64,000 nucleotides of DNA from Oegoconia quadripuncta (lineage: Eukaryota; Arthropoda; Insecta; Lepidoptera; Autostichidae), in contig OX438741.1 in assembly GCA_949316235.1 (NCBI GenBank), forward strand, positions 13,393,124 through 13,457,123, read 5' to 3'. The notes below the pieces were generated by a model that worked only from the letters and a program-made list of their open reading frames with translations, did not search any database and was not told where the DNA came from. A program made the translations under genes and the position numbers. Position 1 is the first letter of the stretch. Each line of letters begins with the position of its first letter. Below are positions 43,701 to 58,700 of this stretch, one piece after another.

Positions 43701-46700
43701 ACGTTAACAGCTTTCATGACGGTTATTTCCAAAAATTCGAATATAAAAAAAGTGGTCGCTTTTATCATTAATTTGAAATTCTCGATAATAACCATAATTA
43801 TAGCTATTTAGGTATTATTTATAATTAGCCTTTCGACTTGATTTAGGTTGTATTTAAAAATAAATCAAAATTTATCCAATGGTCCGCCGCGCCCGCTACT
43901 CGACGGAATAAATCCTCTTAACTTTAAACGCAGTCGCTTTGTATACGTGGATGATATTATCAAGTTCAATTCCTAGGAACTTTTCCAAATTTTCTATTTT
44001 TATTTTTATTCTATTGTCTCATAATGATGATAACTGAGCCTTAAAGCTCATTAGACCCACCCGGCACCCACTCCGCACCGCCTCGTCGCACGTCGCTTGG
44101 TCTACGAATTTTAGAGTAGTCTGTTAACAATTGGCACTTATCGTCCTCGCGTGAATCATTCGCGGGCAGCGCGCGGTCCACTCGGGACCCGCGCGTTGGC
44201 AATGCGCAGTCAACGCACGGTAAGCATGCGAGCAACGAGTTGTCACCGAGTGGTCCACTCGCCGTCCGCGCGTGGAGGGCTTACGACTAAGGCGATCCGG
44301 TGACGCTACGGAGTTGATGTAGTGAGCGCATACCAATATAAGATATTAACCGCACGAGGCGAGGCGGTGCGGAGTGAATGCCGGGTGGCTCTAATGAGCT
44401 ATGACCTTAATTCAAATCAATAGAGTTATTTAAGTTTTATGGATGATATTTTCCGTTCCATTGATGCGGATTTGCTGTGCAGGGGCCAACCTGTCCACAA
44501 TGGATAGAAGAGAAAATGGATTACATACATACTAAAGTCACGACCCTCAGTTTAATGTTCGAAACAGCATACACAGTTCACTTGTCGAAGTACACAGATG
44601 CGGTATATGCGCATCGCCATTAAAACAAATAAACTTTATTGCACTACAGAAAAGAAAGTACAGTTACAGAAAGTTGCAATATGCAAATCTTAAAAGTTTT
44701 TGGTAGAAAGTAAAGTTGCAACGTACAAATGTAATGTTTTTGGTAGAAAGTGAAGTTGCAAACTTGCAATATACAAATATCAAATGTTTTAGGTAGAAAG
44801 TAAAGTTGCAGCATGCAAATCTCTAGATGTTTTCGATGGAAAGTAAAGTTCCAGCATGCAAATCGCTAGATATTTTTGGTAAAAAATAAAGTTGCAACAT
44901 ACAAATCTAATGTTTTTGGTAGAAAGTGAAGATGCAACATAAAAATATCTATTGTTTTGGTAGAAAGTAAAGTTGCAGCATGCAAATTTGGTGGAAAGTA
45001 AAGTTGCAACATACAAATCTAATGTTTTTAGTAGAAAGTGAAGTTGCAACATGGATATCTCTAGATGTTTTTGGTGGAAAGTAAAGATGCAACATGCTAA
45101 TGTCTTGACGTTTTAGTAGACAGTAATGTTGCAACATGCAAATGTCTAGGTATTTTCGGTGGAAAGTAAAGTTGCAACATGAAAATCTCTAGATGATTTT
45201 GGTGGACAGGTCCCTTAGTCACATTTTAAAGTGAGTTAATCCGTAAGAAATCGTGAGACTTTACTTACATGCCCTTCAAATTTTGTATAACCTGGAAGAA
45301 ACATTATATCACGTTATTAAAATCAACAGCATTCGATAATAGATTATTGCATTGAAAATAATTTTCTTTAATACATAAAATTTTTCAGGCACCTATACCT
45401 ATTATCTAATCCCAAACTAGGCAAACTTTTTAGTATGGATACGAGATGATGGATAAACAACATCCACAGCCTAACAAGTCCCTACTATTGGGACACAGCC
45501 TCCTCTCACTGGGAGAGGATATAGGCCGTAATAAACCACGCGGGCCCAGTGCGGATTCGTGGATTTGTGCTAGACAAGTGGCCACCTAACAGTCAAATGT
45601 TTTAAGCCGCCCCAAACGGAAAAGACTAATTAACGTGTACTCCGAAGCACGGGAACACTCGTATAAAATTGCCACTAGTGGTCACCCATCCAAGGAGTGA
45701 TCGCGCCAGACACTGCTAATTTCGTTAATTAGCGAATAGCGAGTTCAGCTGCGTTGGTTGGGTTGCCAAACCGTAATCTGAAATTTGAATTGAAGGCTGA
45801 AGGGTCTAAAAAGGAGGACGTTCTAATAAATAGGAGGACTTACATAACTAAACGGCTTTCTATTATAATTTGCTTTATTTAAACTGAACTCCCAATTCAC
45901 AGTCCCGCAATGGGCCCAAGTGGTGGATTACGGCCCATAGCTGTGCCCCAGCAATGGAAATCTGTCAATCTTGATGATAATTAACTTACCTGCCCATTCT
46001 TAGGCTCACAATTTTTCTTCTTGTGCTCCAGTTCCACTTCATAGCCACTTAAACAGAAATTGTGATTATCAAAGTTATGGGTAAACGATAATGACCCGTT
46101 TTCATATCATCATCATATCAGCCGAAAGACGTCCACTGCTGGATAAAGGCCTCCACAACGATCCGATCGTTTTCAAATCAATCAATAATAATTCATAGGT
46201 AAAATTTACACTTGAAAATATGCAGTTTTGAAGCTACAAGACGTTCAGAATTTACGGTCCTCCTTTGAGAAGAAGTCCAAGAAACTCAAAAACATTTTGA
46301 GGAAACTCAAAGAAACTTTTTTATATGTACAATAGGAATACTTTACTGTATTACTACATTTCAAAGAAATAACTTGACAATCCAACGGCTAGTTCCATGC
46401 ATTTTTATCAGTCAAGTAATCGGATATTTCACAAGAGCCCTTCGCGCACAATTTGCGTTGAATACTATTCTTTATCAAAGTCTTTTATTTATCAAAGGCT
46501 AAGTCTTGAACATCAGCAGGAAGCTTATCTTAAAAGCGTATACATTCAGTGTACTAAGTATCGGGAATTTGTCAATAAAACAAAAAATACAAATTATTCA
46601 TCTAAATTTATTTTATCGCCTTCAAAGTAGGCCCCATCGCTTGCAATACAACATCTCCACCGCTTCACCCAGTCTTCCATACATTTTTCATAGGCTATTT

Positions 46701-49700
46701 GCGGTATGGCCTTTAGCTCATTCAGCGAATTTTCTTTTATGGCTTCTATCGACTCAAAACGTTTTCCTCGAAGTGGTAATTTTAACTTGGGAAATAAAAA
46801 AAAGTCAGACGGAGCCATATCAGGTGAATACGGTGCTTGGTCGAGAACTTTTGTTGAATTTTTCGCTAAAAACTCTTTCACTATAATGGCTGTGTGTGAT
46901 GGTGCATTATCATGGTGCAGCATCCATGAGTTGTGTTGCCACAAATCTGGACGTTTTCGGCGGATACTCTCGCGCAAACGCTTCATGACGCCTAAATAAT
47001 ATTCTTTATTCACTGTTTCTCCCTCTGGAAGGAATTCGGAGTGAACCACACCACGGTAGTCAAAAAAAACTGTCAGCATCACCTTGATTTTGGAGCGACT
47101 TTGCCGCGGTTTTTTGGGTTTCGGCTCGTTTTCGAGACGCCATTCTGAAGACTGTTGGCTTGTTTGCATGTCGTACTCATAAACCCATGTCTCGTCGCCA
47201 GTTATTATACGTTTCATAAAGGTCGGATCCGTAGAAGCTCGGGAAACCATGTCTTCAGCGACATGCTTTCGCTGCGCTTTTTGAACAAAATTGAGCTCTT
47301 TTGGAACTAGTCGAGCGGCGACGCGTTTCATGCCTAAAATGTCAATGAGAATGTTGTGGACGGACTTAAAAGATATGTTCACCTCACTAGCCAACTCTCT
47401 CAGACTCATACGTCGATTTTCGAGCACTAGCTTCTTGATTCTGTCGATGTTTTCTTTGGTCGTAGCGGTTGAAGGTCTACCAGAACGAGGCAAGTCTACT
47501 ACTACTTCTCGGCCTTCTTTAAAAGCCTTATACCATTCACAAGCCCTTGTTTTCGATATACACGATTCGCCGTAGGTATTTCGCAACATTTTTAGTGATT
47601 CACCACATGAAATATCATTTGAAACACAAAATTTAAGGCACACTCTTTGTTCAACAATATTTTCCATTGTAAAAATCGCCGAGGACTCAAAACTATGACC
47701 AACAAAAAGTGTAGTTTAAAACAAATTAAATGACAGATCCCGCTCAAATTTTGCGCGCTAAATCAGTACAGTGCTACCAACATGCAGTAAAAAAATTAGA
47801 ACGACCTCTTTTACGCGGGTCTTTTTATTGACATATTCCCGATACTTTTTACACAGAGTAGTACATTGGCGCATTTGAAGGATTTACTAACTTTTTGAAT
47901 TCGGCTAACATAAACAGATACTGGTTCTTGTTCCTTGTATTATCATTGTGCCAACACTATTTTTAGTGAATAATGAATACTTCGTGATTTCCTGAGAAAT
48001 CTCAATTTGTATTATGCCGGGCTGTAAAGGTCTAAATAGCAGACTGTATATTCCTTTATATGTGGTTTCCACGCCCCACAATTCTTTACTTTCATAGGTA
48101 AAATTTACACTAACCCAATAGAATTTTGAGATTGTTTTTGAAATCACAAGGCGATTAGATTATTACAATTTTACTTTTGACAATCCCACCTCCACACTCT
48201 TCCCACTGTAACTCCTATACACTAGGATCAACAGTGGTACTCGACACGGCGTCTACTGAAGGTAGACGGTGCCCTAGGTGACTCTACTGCTGGCAAATTG
48301 GGAGTGTAGTCAATGAAATGCAAAATGGCACTGAGGCCGACCCTATGGGGAAGGAAGATGAGTGAAGCTCGGCCCAGAATTTCGTATACAACACGGAATG
48401 CGCATAGAAGCATTGAACGGTGTAGTAGCAGAAGGCCCGGCTTAGTCTCCTACAAGTGTTTTATTGAAACATTATACATACAATCTCCTTCCAAAAGTTT
48501 TGTTCCTTGATAAAACATTGTTTTGACATCAAAATTAGTTTTGACGCCGAAGAATATGTTTCGGTTTTTCACACATATTTCAAGCGAGCATAAAACTTCG
48601 ACATTTTTAATATTTAGGCATCGCGTGCTTCATCTTTGACCACATCGTCACTTTCTATCTGTTGAGATTTATGGTCAAACATAAAAAAATATGACCTATA
48701 AATTTCGATACGATACGATACGCGTAGTTAGAGGTTGTCAAGAAATGAAACAAAAACCCGTCGCTTCTTCACCCGCATGCGAGATGTTTTCCATCCGTCA
48801 CGGAAAGCAAAAACATTGTATATGTATACACAAATGTGTATGGCCACGAACTCTGTTCCAATGTTTTTGAGTAATGTTTCGATAAAACAGGCGCAGGAGA
48901 CCCGGCTTAATAAGAGTGGCAAAACCGCTTAGAAGTTGAGAAATTATTGCATTTGAGAAGTATGACAAGGAAGTTGGATCAATTCCTTGAAAGTGGTTAT
49001 GTTAGAGGTCAGACGGGCATTTAAAATTGCCCTACCACCAGCCAAACCGAGTACTAAATATGTACCCCGCCGGAAATCAAACCCGCGACGTCAGTTTTGT
49101 ATGCCTTATGTTCTATGGAGAAAGAGACGGTTAAACTTACTCGACAACTTCACTATGCTGTGCCGAATGATAAAAATGTTCTTTGTACGCATCCCGCGTC
49201 TCAAAGCGGATGTCGCATGTCTCACAGTACGTAGCGACTTCATCCTCGGCATCGACTTTCTGGAAAAGTGATTGACAGGTGCGTTAAAGATTTTTGTCGC
49301 GCGAGATAATATTGTCCTGCTCATTCGTTTGGGCAAATTATACAACTATCTCAATCTCACGTCTCGTCGAGCGCGACAAACGATGTCATGAGGCTGAGGC
49401 GCATGTATAATGTCACATCCTAATAGAAATCTGAACTACACATTAAATACATAACTAAGCAGAAAAAATAACAATACGAATACGATGTATTACATTGCAA
49501 GTATTCATAATAATTGACATACTGATGTCGATTCGGATGTTCACTAACTAAACTAACACCAGTTTTGGAGTGGTGCCGTCGCATCGTACTGTTCCAAGGA
49601 GAAAGAGACAGTACTACTTTAAAACTGGTTTTAGTTTAGTTGGTGTACATCCGAATCGACACCATTATTGTGTATTTAAACTGTATCAAAATAATATTGT

Positions 49701-52700
49701 ATATTTCTCCGGTAGAGTATACCTAATTTCAATAACATAGATACAGTTACCTTCCATTAGAATTAGGACCAACCCGTCTCTATCCGTGGGTGTAAACATT
49801 AAAGAGTGATGGGTAGCAGGGTGAAAAAAATTTGTCCATTAGTGGTGTTATGCTGATGATGTGCGCGTGTGATAGTTACAGATTTCGTTCAAGCTCGTAC
49901 CCATTCACTTTTAACCTCAGGCGTTATTAGGCGGCGTTGCGTGTATCTGTGTTCAGTCTTTATTCGGACGTATCTCAGAAATTCGTGGTCAGATTTGAGT
50001 ACGGCGTTTTTCACATTAAGGAGGACAGGAGATGACAGGACGAGGGGACAGGTTATTAACCATGTTTGATAACAATCGTTTGAACTGTTTCGAAGATACT
50101 TAGCTTGTAACAAAGTTCTTTGGTGTATTTGGATGACATGATATCTTTCAGGTGTTTTCAATAGAAAACTTCTCAAAAAATATTTTCAGAATCCCTTTTC
50201 ATTAATCCAGCCGTTTGGATGCTACGAGGGAATAAAAAATCTCACATACATGCATATGCGCGAAAAAATAACCATCTTTTCATATTATTTCATACGTGGT
50301 TTTTGAAAATATAAGTAAAAAAAGAATCAATCAGGAATGAAAATTTTGTAAATTTTAAACTACAAGCATCTATTTCAACATAAGAAGTTTACTTATTATT
50401 TTAAATATGTCTTTTGTTTTATGATCAGCAGTACAGGTGTTTAAAGTTAACTAAAAGTTAAAAAAACTAATTCACCTACGAGGGCGGTCCCATAAATACC
50501 CGACCTTACTTACTTACTGGCAGTTTTTATTTGATTAAATACTCTTTTTAGGAAGCGTGAACATTAGGAAATTTAAATTTAGAATTCGAACGCGCTAGGT
50601 CATTTGGCATTTGTTCTGAAGCATATTTAGTGAAAGTTTTCATCGAATTTTTCGACTATGGATAAAATTGGTGTTCGTTACATAATTCAATATTTTTATT
50701 TGAAAGGTCTCAGCCCAACTAATATCAAAGTGGAGCTAGATTCTACTTTGGGGGAGTCTGCTCCTTCATTTACAACAATAAAATATTGGGTGGCAGAGTT
50801 CAAGCGCGGTCGCTCGAGCTGCCAAGATGAGCATCGCAGTGGACGACCAAATGAGGTGACTAATCCAGAAATAGTAAAAAAAATCCACAAAACGGTACTG
50901 GATGACCGTCGACTGAAAGTGCGCGAGCTAGCAGATATGGTAGGCATTTCAAAAAGTGCAGTCCATCGTATTTTAACAGAAAACTTGGACATGAGAAAGC
51001 TGTGCGCAAGATGGGTGCCGCGATTACTCACAGTAGAACAAAAACAGCGTCGTGAGGATGTGTCAGTCGAATGTTTAGCAAAATTTCGCAGCAACAAAGC
51101 CGAGTTTTTGCGTCGATTTATCACCATGGATGAAACATGGGTCCATCACTTTACACCTGAGACTAAGGAACAGTCAAAACAATGGACTGAAAGAGGAGAA
51201 TCAGCTCCAAAGAAGGCAAAAACAGTTCCATCGGCAGGAAAAGTCATGGCTTCAGTTTTCTGGGACGCGCGTGGCATAATTTTTATAGATTATCTTCCAA
51301 AAGGAAAAACCATTAATGGCGAGTATTATGCGAACTTATTGCAGCGTCTGAGTGAAGAAATAAAGAAAAAACGGTCTCACTTGTCAAAGAAAAAAGTTTT
51401 GTTTCATCAAGACAACGCTCCAGTCCACACATCCGGCATTGCAATGGCTAAAATCAAAGAATTAAAATTTGAATTGCTTCCCCATGCACCTTATTCACCA
51501 GATTTGGCCCCGTCAGATTATTTTCTGTTCCCAAACCTAAAAAAATGGCTCGGCGGGAAAAGATTTTCAAGCAACATAGAGATTGAGTCTTTGGTTAATG
51601 GCTATTTTGAAGAGTTCGACGATTCCTACTATAGACGTGGCATTGAAGCTATAGAGCACCGCTGGGAAAAGTGTATCGAGCTACAAGGAAGCTATGTAGA
51701 GAAATAAATATAGTTTATCCCATTTATTTTGATTTTTCTTGGTTAGGTCGGCTACTTTTGGGACCACCCTCGTAGGTTAATTCACCTAGGTGAATTAAAT
51801 ACGTAAGTAAGTTTACGAAGCCGAATTTACACTTCCACAATCAAAAAAAATTGACATAGAACTTAGTACAAAGTGTGATTTTTCCCATAAAGAGATCTCT
51901 TCCAGTCATCCTTCGTATTAGTTGGTTGGACAGAATATCAAACATACATAGATATGCGCGAAAAATAAACCTCTCCTCAGTCGAATAAAAATAAACATTT
52001 AGGCCGCATGATTACATACCATTTTCTACTCCGACATTTAATGTAGGAGTGATATATCTGTTACCTAGTAAATATTATTTCATCTGTGGTACAGCCTAAT
52101 ACTTACATTAGATTCAAGATGATTCTTTTTCCCGTGCATGAACAGCCCTAGTGCGCTCACAAACGACGCCCCGCACAACTTGCACACATGGTCACTTCTA
52201 TGCGTCCGTAAGTGGGTGTAGTACGATGAACTGTGCCTGTGACAACATATGTTTACATACATAAAGTCACGACCCTTATGCTAAATAGGGTGGTCAGAGA
52301 TATCCCGATAAGGGTTTGGGTTTTCCAAACATTAAAATCTCAATGCTTGTAACAACAGCCACGGTTCAACTTTCGAAAGATACAGAAATGCACACATGAC
52401 ATGTAAGCCCATGACCGTTAAAACAATACAATACAAATACACCTTACTACAGAAAAGAAAGTGTAGTTACAGAAAGTTGCAATGTGCAAATCTGTAGATG
52501 TTTTTGGTGGAAGGCAAAGTTGCAACATGCAAATCTGTAGATGTTTATGGTATAAGGTAAAATGGCAACAGGCAATCTATAGATGTTTTTGGTGGAAGGT
52601 AAAGTTGCAACATGCAAATCTCTAGATGTTTTTGGTGTAAACGAGCCCATCACCTTTAAAACGTTCAAGTCTATAGGTATTTTTTGGAGTAGTCTCAAAG

Positions 52701-55700
52701 TCGCCTTTACGGCACCCACGGCAAGAGAAAAGAGTTGGTGCTATTCTTATTAGATGTAAAAACCATAGTGTTTTCCTCCATGATTATATTTATCGTGTAG
52801 ATTTAAAAAAATAAAAATGTTGACCCAAATTTATATAATTGTGATTTGTGACGTATACGCTTCATCAACAGCCTTACACGTCCCCACTCTTAGGGCACAG
52901 ATTCCTCTCACTGGGAAAAGATTCAGTGTGGAGTAATGGATTTGTAACAGACTAGTGGCTAAAAGACAGCAGCGTTTTTAAAAACGCTGCTTTAGAGCTT
53001 AAGCTCCCAGTTGGACCACCAACTTCAATTAAAAACAATCGAGACTATTTAACATAAGCAAAGAACCCTCCTCAAATGGGAATAGAAAGAAGCTGAATGG
53101 GAATGGAAATATCAAGATAAAGGACGGAGTAAAAAGCTCATTAATCAGAAAAAGAAACAAAGAAAAATTTATTTAAACCCATCTCGTGACACAAACAATC
53201 AGGTACAAATATTACACAGTCGAGACACATGCAATAAATAACAAGTCGCAAGGTGGAGTCAAAAAGGTCTCCAACTCAGCATGGGTTGTAGCCGTTCACT
53301 ACAACGCTGGTTTTCAGTGGAGCCTCCAAATGACTCACGGACACTGGTCAACAAATGTACATACAAATAACAATTACAATTAATAGGAGTAATCAGCAAG
53401 ATGCGATGAGAGGATACATACGTGTATACATTTCTTTCTCTCAATAATAAAATGATCTCCTTAACAATAATACACCCTATTATATAAACAAACCTACAAG
53501 TTATAGAAATAGTAGATAACATCAGTAAATAATGACTAATGCGACAGACAGACATACTCCAACGAAAATGGAGGTGGATAATTCATATACAAAGAATAAA
53601 AGACTGAAGATGGTGAAAAAATATAATGGATTGGATACTATTTTATAAAACGCGTAAACGAGGCAGACCATTCAAACGATGAAATGAGGATATAGTATGT
53701 GAATAGCATGATAAAGAGACGATTGGAACTTTTTGGAGGAGGCTTACACCGCGTTAGGGGGCCATAACACATAGATAATTAAGTACATACAGACACAACT
53801 AACCAATAAATTAAGAATACACTGGTGGTGGACATTGCTTAACTTCGCTAATCGAAAACGAATAGCGCCTGCGCCATGAATTGATGTAGACTTACTTGAA
53901 TTCAATGTTACAGTGTTTGCATTTCCACAGCACTCCATTGTGATATTGGTCGTGTAAGATGGCCGAACATCTGAAAAGATATATCGTTAAAGCTCCATCC
54001 AGTTCTATCAGTCTTGCATGTTTGAATAAAATTCCACTCGTTAAGCTTCTCGCGCACGCAAAAATGTAGGTAGGTATACATACAAAATCATATCTGACAC
54101 CAATGCTTCGCATTTAGATTTATTTTATCTCTCAACAAACAAGTCACGTCTACGATATGCCGTTTACGTCTTGGACATGTCTCCTCGCCAGTATTCCCGG
54201 CTAAACTTCGAATACGGGATTCCTCTCTATGTCAATGTGGACTAGATGAAGGGTCTCCGGATCATATTATCTTCAATTGCCCTAAATTGACCTCTTCCCT
54301 ATTTGATATCCTCCCCACTGACATTCTGCGTCCCGTTAATCTTAAGTATTTGTTATCCATGGTGTTTACCCCCATTGTCCAAATTTTAGCATACCATATT
54401 AGAATTAACAAGATTAAACTGTAGATAGTAATCCGGTGGTGTTGGGCTAACTTGTGTTGAGTTGTCTTTTGTTTTAGACTGCTCAGCTGGAAGTAACATC
54501 GCGGCTTTCATTTGGACCAAATTTATATACTGTGTCACCTTCATGACTCACTTGACACTGGCAAAATTCATAAGAGTTGCCACTAAACAAACTGGAACTT
54601 ATTTTATCTCACTATTGTCGTATTCATGAAGCCCAAAATAAAAGTGATTGTCTAGACATAAAAGTAATAGAAAAACAGTGGATCAAATAAAGTTTTCTTA
54701 TTCTTAATGACACCTAAGTAGCGTATGAAACTGTCTCATTCATGAGATGATATAGACAATAACATTAAACGATTTGATTCAGAATCAGAATTATTTATTT
54801 GCTTAAAACATGGTATCTAATGACGACAAGGGAAAGAGGTGAACATTCACGTTTTGCCACAATTACAATGGCATGCAAATATTAGTTTAGGTAAGTACTT
54901 CGGTATAATTATCGATTCACAAACATTTAAAATTACAAGGCGGCTTAAATGTCAAAATGATATAGTTAACAGTAGTATTACATATACCGGTGATTTTTTT
55001 ATAGTAAGAAAATAAAACAGGGCATATTAGGTAAGTGAAATAGATGTTATTGGCATACTTAGGTAGTTTTTTTTTTGTCTTCAAAATCAACATGCCTTTC
55101 AATAAATTTAAAGATACTATAAAACCAAAATTTATTAAGAAAGCATATTATAAAATATCAGACTATTTAGATGAAAAATATGCATGGACATAACCAGCTC
55201 GTTCGTATGCCAGGCTATTTCACAATTGCTAATACAAAAAATACAAAATATTAATTTCATAGCTTAAGCCTAATACATAAAATTTCAGCTGAGGAGCTCC
55301 TTTTAAGTTATAGAATATACTTATGATAGGAGTCCCCGCTCTTCCTGTGTTGGACACATAGTTAAAGGCTAAGACACATATTGTTTGTAAGTGCGTGTGC
55401 GTGTGCGTGTGCGTGTGCGTGTGCGTGTGCGTGCGCGTGCGTGTGCGTGTGCGTGTGTGTGTGTACATATTTACTGCATCCAGCCCTACGCCAAATGTCT
55501 TCATGACATATTATTGTACCTTTTTATAATATAAAAACCTCTTTTAAGAAGAGCAACCTCTTGAGTTTCTTGCTTGTTCTTCTCAGGCGAAAATTGCCTT
55601 TTGAACAAGCAGTAGCTTAAAAAATTATTTCAAGTGTACCCTGCGTACCTACAAAATAAAGCATTTTTGACTTTGACTTTCACCATGTTTTTTTATTTAT

Positions 55701-58700
55701 TTATTCAATTATGATGAAAAAATATATAAAGATTGAACTATCTATGCCAATACTTTCTATTTCACTGACCGAATATGTCCTATTTTTTTTCCTTGCGGTA
55801 AAAAAAAATAATCCGGTATTATAAATATAATTACTTACTCCCTCCAAAAGAATAGGTCACATCGCAAGCAGTGGTACTTTTTGAAGTGAAACATCAAGTG
55901 CTTACGGAGCTGGTGCTGATGCTTGAAACGTGCATGGCAAAAACGGCACTGCAATTGACCCCGTGACTGGGAATTCAAAAAAGGCATTCAAGTTTCGAAC
56001 ATAACATCACCAACAGCCTTTTTAAGGAAACAAACATAATAATAATTTAATGGTCACAGTAAGAAAACTCGAGGTCAGCAAGCTACCATGCGGATCATGC
56101 TTAGTGTTTCATTACGGAATCAAATCAGGAGTTCCATAGAAGAACGAAAGTTATTATTTTATGCGTAATGGGTAGGCACTTGACCTCGATCACACTTGTT
56201 AAGTGAAGATGAGGCCGAAGGTGGTAGCGTACTGATCCGGAACTCCCACCTTATTTGGTGAACTGGTTCACTTATGTTTGGTATATCACTGACCACTCCA
56301 TCTGGGATAAAAGTCGTCACATAAGACTTTCAGCTGCGCTTTGATGAATGATGGGCCTAAGACTTGTTTGAAAATTAACTGAATTACTTACTTCTCTGTG
56401 GACTAACTGCTTATGTCTCTTTAGGGTCTCCTCTTTAAGATATCCCTTAAAACAGTCGGTGCATTTGAACTTTGCTGCAATGTACTTCTCATTCTCAGAC
56501 TTGGCTTTGAATGCTTTAACAGCATCCTCATCAGAAAGCATAGTGATCATCCAATGATTGGGGTTGAAAATTTTGGTAGAAGGTTTACCTCCAGTCCTTT
56601 TGTTCGTCAATCCATATTCAGAGAAACTTCTTCTCCGTCCCCTCTTGGATACTGCATTTGGCTTCTTTTCCTTTGCGACGGCTAGCTTCTTAACATTCTT
56701 GATAACTGGCTTGGATTGTTTAGATTGCTTTCTATTGATATTTGCCGGTTTTTTCGCTGTTATAGATGTCTTATGAATTATTTGTGACAATTTGTCAAAG
56801 GTGTTATTTTCAGATATAAGATCTTGGTCATCATCTTTGACAATTTCTATTGGGTTTAGTGTCTCAAATTTATTCATTGTTAAATCATTTTCGTCAAAAG
56901 GATTCTCGTCAGGGGCCATAATATTATCATGGTCCATAATGTCATCATAATTGAAATTTGTTGCTTCTATCGACATGACATCATCTTCGTTTGATATGTT
57001 AAGAAACACATCATTCCCAAGTTCAAAGGGATCAGTATCGTTTAACGTGGGTTCCTCATTTTTAATATCTCCAGATACAATATCTGCAGCATTGTACGCT
57101 TTTACTCGGCTTGTCAACACAAGGATACCTAGAGGTGAGTTCAGTTTGCACGAAGCTCTATCTACACCCTTCACAGCTTCATATGTAATCTGTAAATTTC
57201 AAATCCAATGTTTATTGCCTGTGTTAGTTTACAAGATCTTATTCAATGTAAATATAAGACATAAAAACTCTGAGGCAAAGAAAGTTATTTTGATAACACG
57301 AAAAACAAAGATCAGTACAAAAAGTACTGTAATCTCGTAGCCCAAATGAATCAAACAGGTTTTGAAGTTTTAACTATCGCACACAATTAACCCACCTATT
57401 ATGTATGAAATGTTTTGTGACCAAAAGATTGTTGAAATGGAATGACTCTTATCTAAACTGTTTAAGTTTAAAGAAAATGTATGAAATAAACTTATGTAGG
57501 TGTAATATAATGATACAATGGGTTCCGACCACAGATTTATAAACTAAAGGGAGATATGCCAAGGGGGCGTGGCGCGTGCGAACGCAATATGCACAAAACA
57601 GAAACAAATGCGGGCGCCGTTGATTAGTCGTGAACACAATTACGGACGGAGCGCAACATTTATTTTTTTCCGAAATGCCAAGTTGTTCGGTGGTTATTTG
57701 CAAAAACTGAAGTGTCACAAAAAATTACAAGTCAGATGGAATTACATATCACCGGTAAGTACTGAGTTTAACGCTTTATTCTAGCAAATATCATTAAATA
57801 AAATTTTATTACGAAAGAATCCACAAAACTCTAAAAAATATATCAATACTATCACTTCGAGTTTTCACTGAACCATTGCCGTTCAAACACGTAGAACTGA
57901 AATTCAAAGCAATACTAAAGTAGCAATGTAGGTAATGCTAAACAACGTGTTCATGTTTTTATTGTTGCTTATATCGAGATGTCAAATTGTCAATGTACTT
58001 GTGTGTCTTTACGTTGCGGTTTGCTGTTATGCGATTGTAATAGGGTGAGTGAGCGCGTGTTCGTATTGTGGTGCATATGTAGTTGTAATTTTCGAAGGCG
58101 ACAGCCGGACTCGAACAACTAGGCAGTGAAACCATATCTCCCTTTAGTTTATAAATCTGTGGTTCCGACACATATTGAACTGAAAGTTCATTACCAAGTG
58201 GAAGTGTGGATAACAGAAGGGTGCTTAGAGATGATATAGCTCTACATAGAACTACACTATAAAGAATGTGAAGTGTACATGGAACGTATATATTTATGAA
58301 AAGTCTAAAGGTAAAGGAATCTGGTACTGATTTATCCAGAGCCCCTCATAAACCTTGGGTTGCCGATCATTATTGTAATGTAAATTGAAATAATAATATA
58401 GAATCATTAATAGTGAAGTAAATAATATTCAAGAGAAAATAATAATTATTAATTCTAAAATTTGGTTAATTTATTGTTTCTAAATTATTGAGTAATGTAT
58501 GCATTAAATAATATCAAGTTTGTGACTATTCATTAAATATTATAGATTGCACTCACAACATCACATTACATCCATTAATAGCTACTTCAGATGCGGGCTT
58601 CGGTACTTACCATGCCCGTCCAAGTTAACTTTTTCAGCAAACGGTGCCCAATGTAACATTTCTCTTTAAATTTGTGATACTTGTGTAGGATGTTTGCGCA

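Larger units (their letters stand above)
54985..55818. mobile_element. TACCGG-ended DNA element, short derivative
   Basis: Left end TACCGGTGATTTTTTTATAG and inverse right end enclose 834 bp. The interior is almost wholly a LINE 3' fragment, so this is a small derivative (or solo ends) in which a LINE landed. Confidence 0.55.

Noticed and set aside
44789..45137. Open frames rich in repeated LQL/STKN peptides
   Set aside because: They are translations of the minisatellite; unit lengths vary and do not keep frame.
45269..45291. A 23-bp microexon of the ZAD gene with strong splice sites
   Set aside because: Its phase does not fit between exons 8 and 9 and it adds no zinc-finger residue.
57449..57718. 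89-codon minus frame over the P-like element
   Set aside because: It is antisense to the THAP exon and has no recognisable domain.
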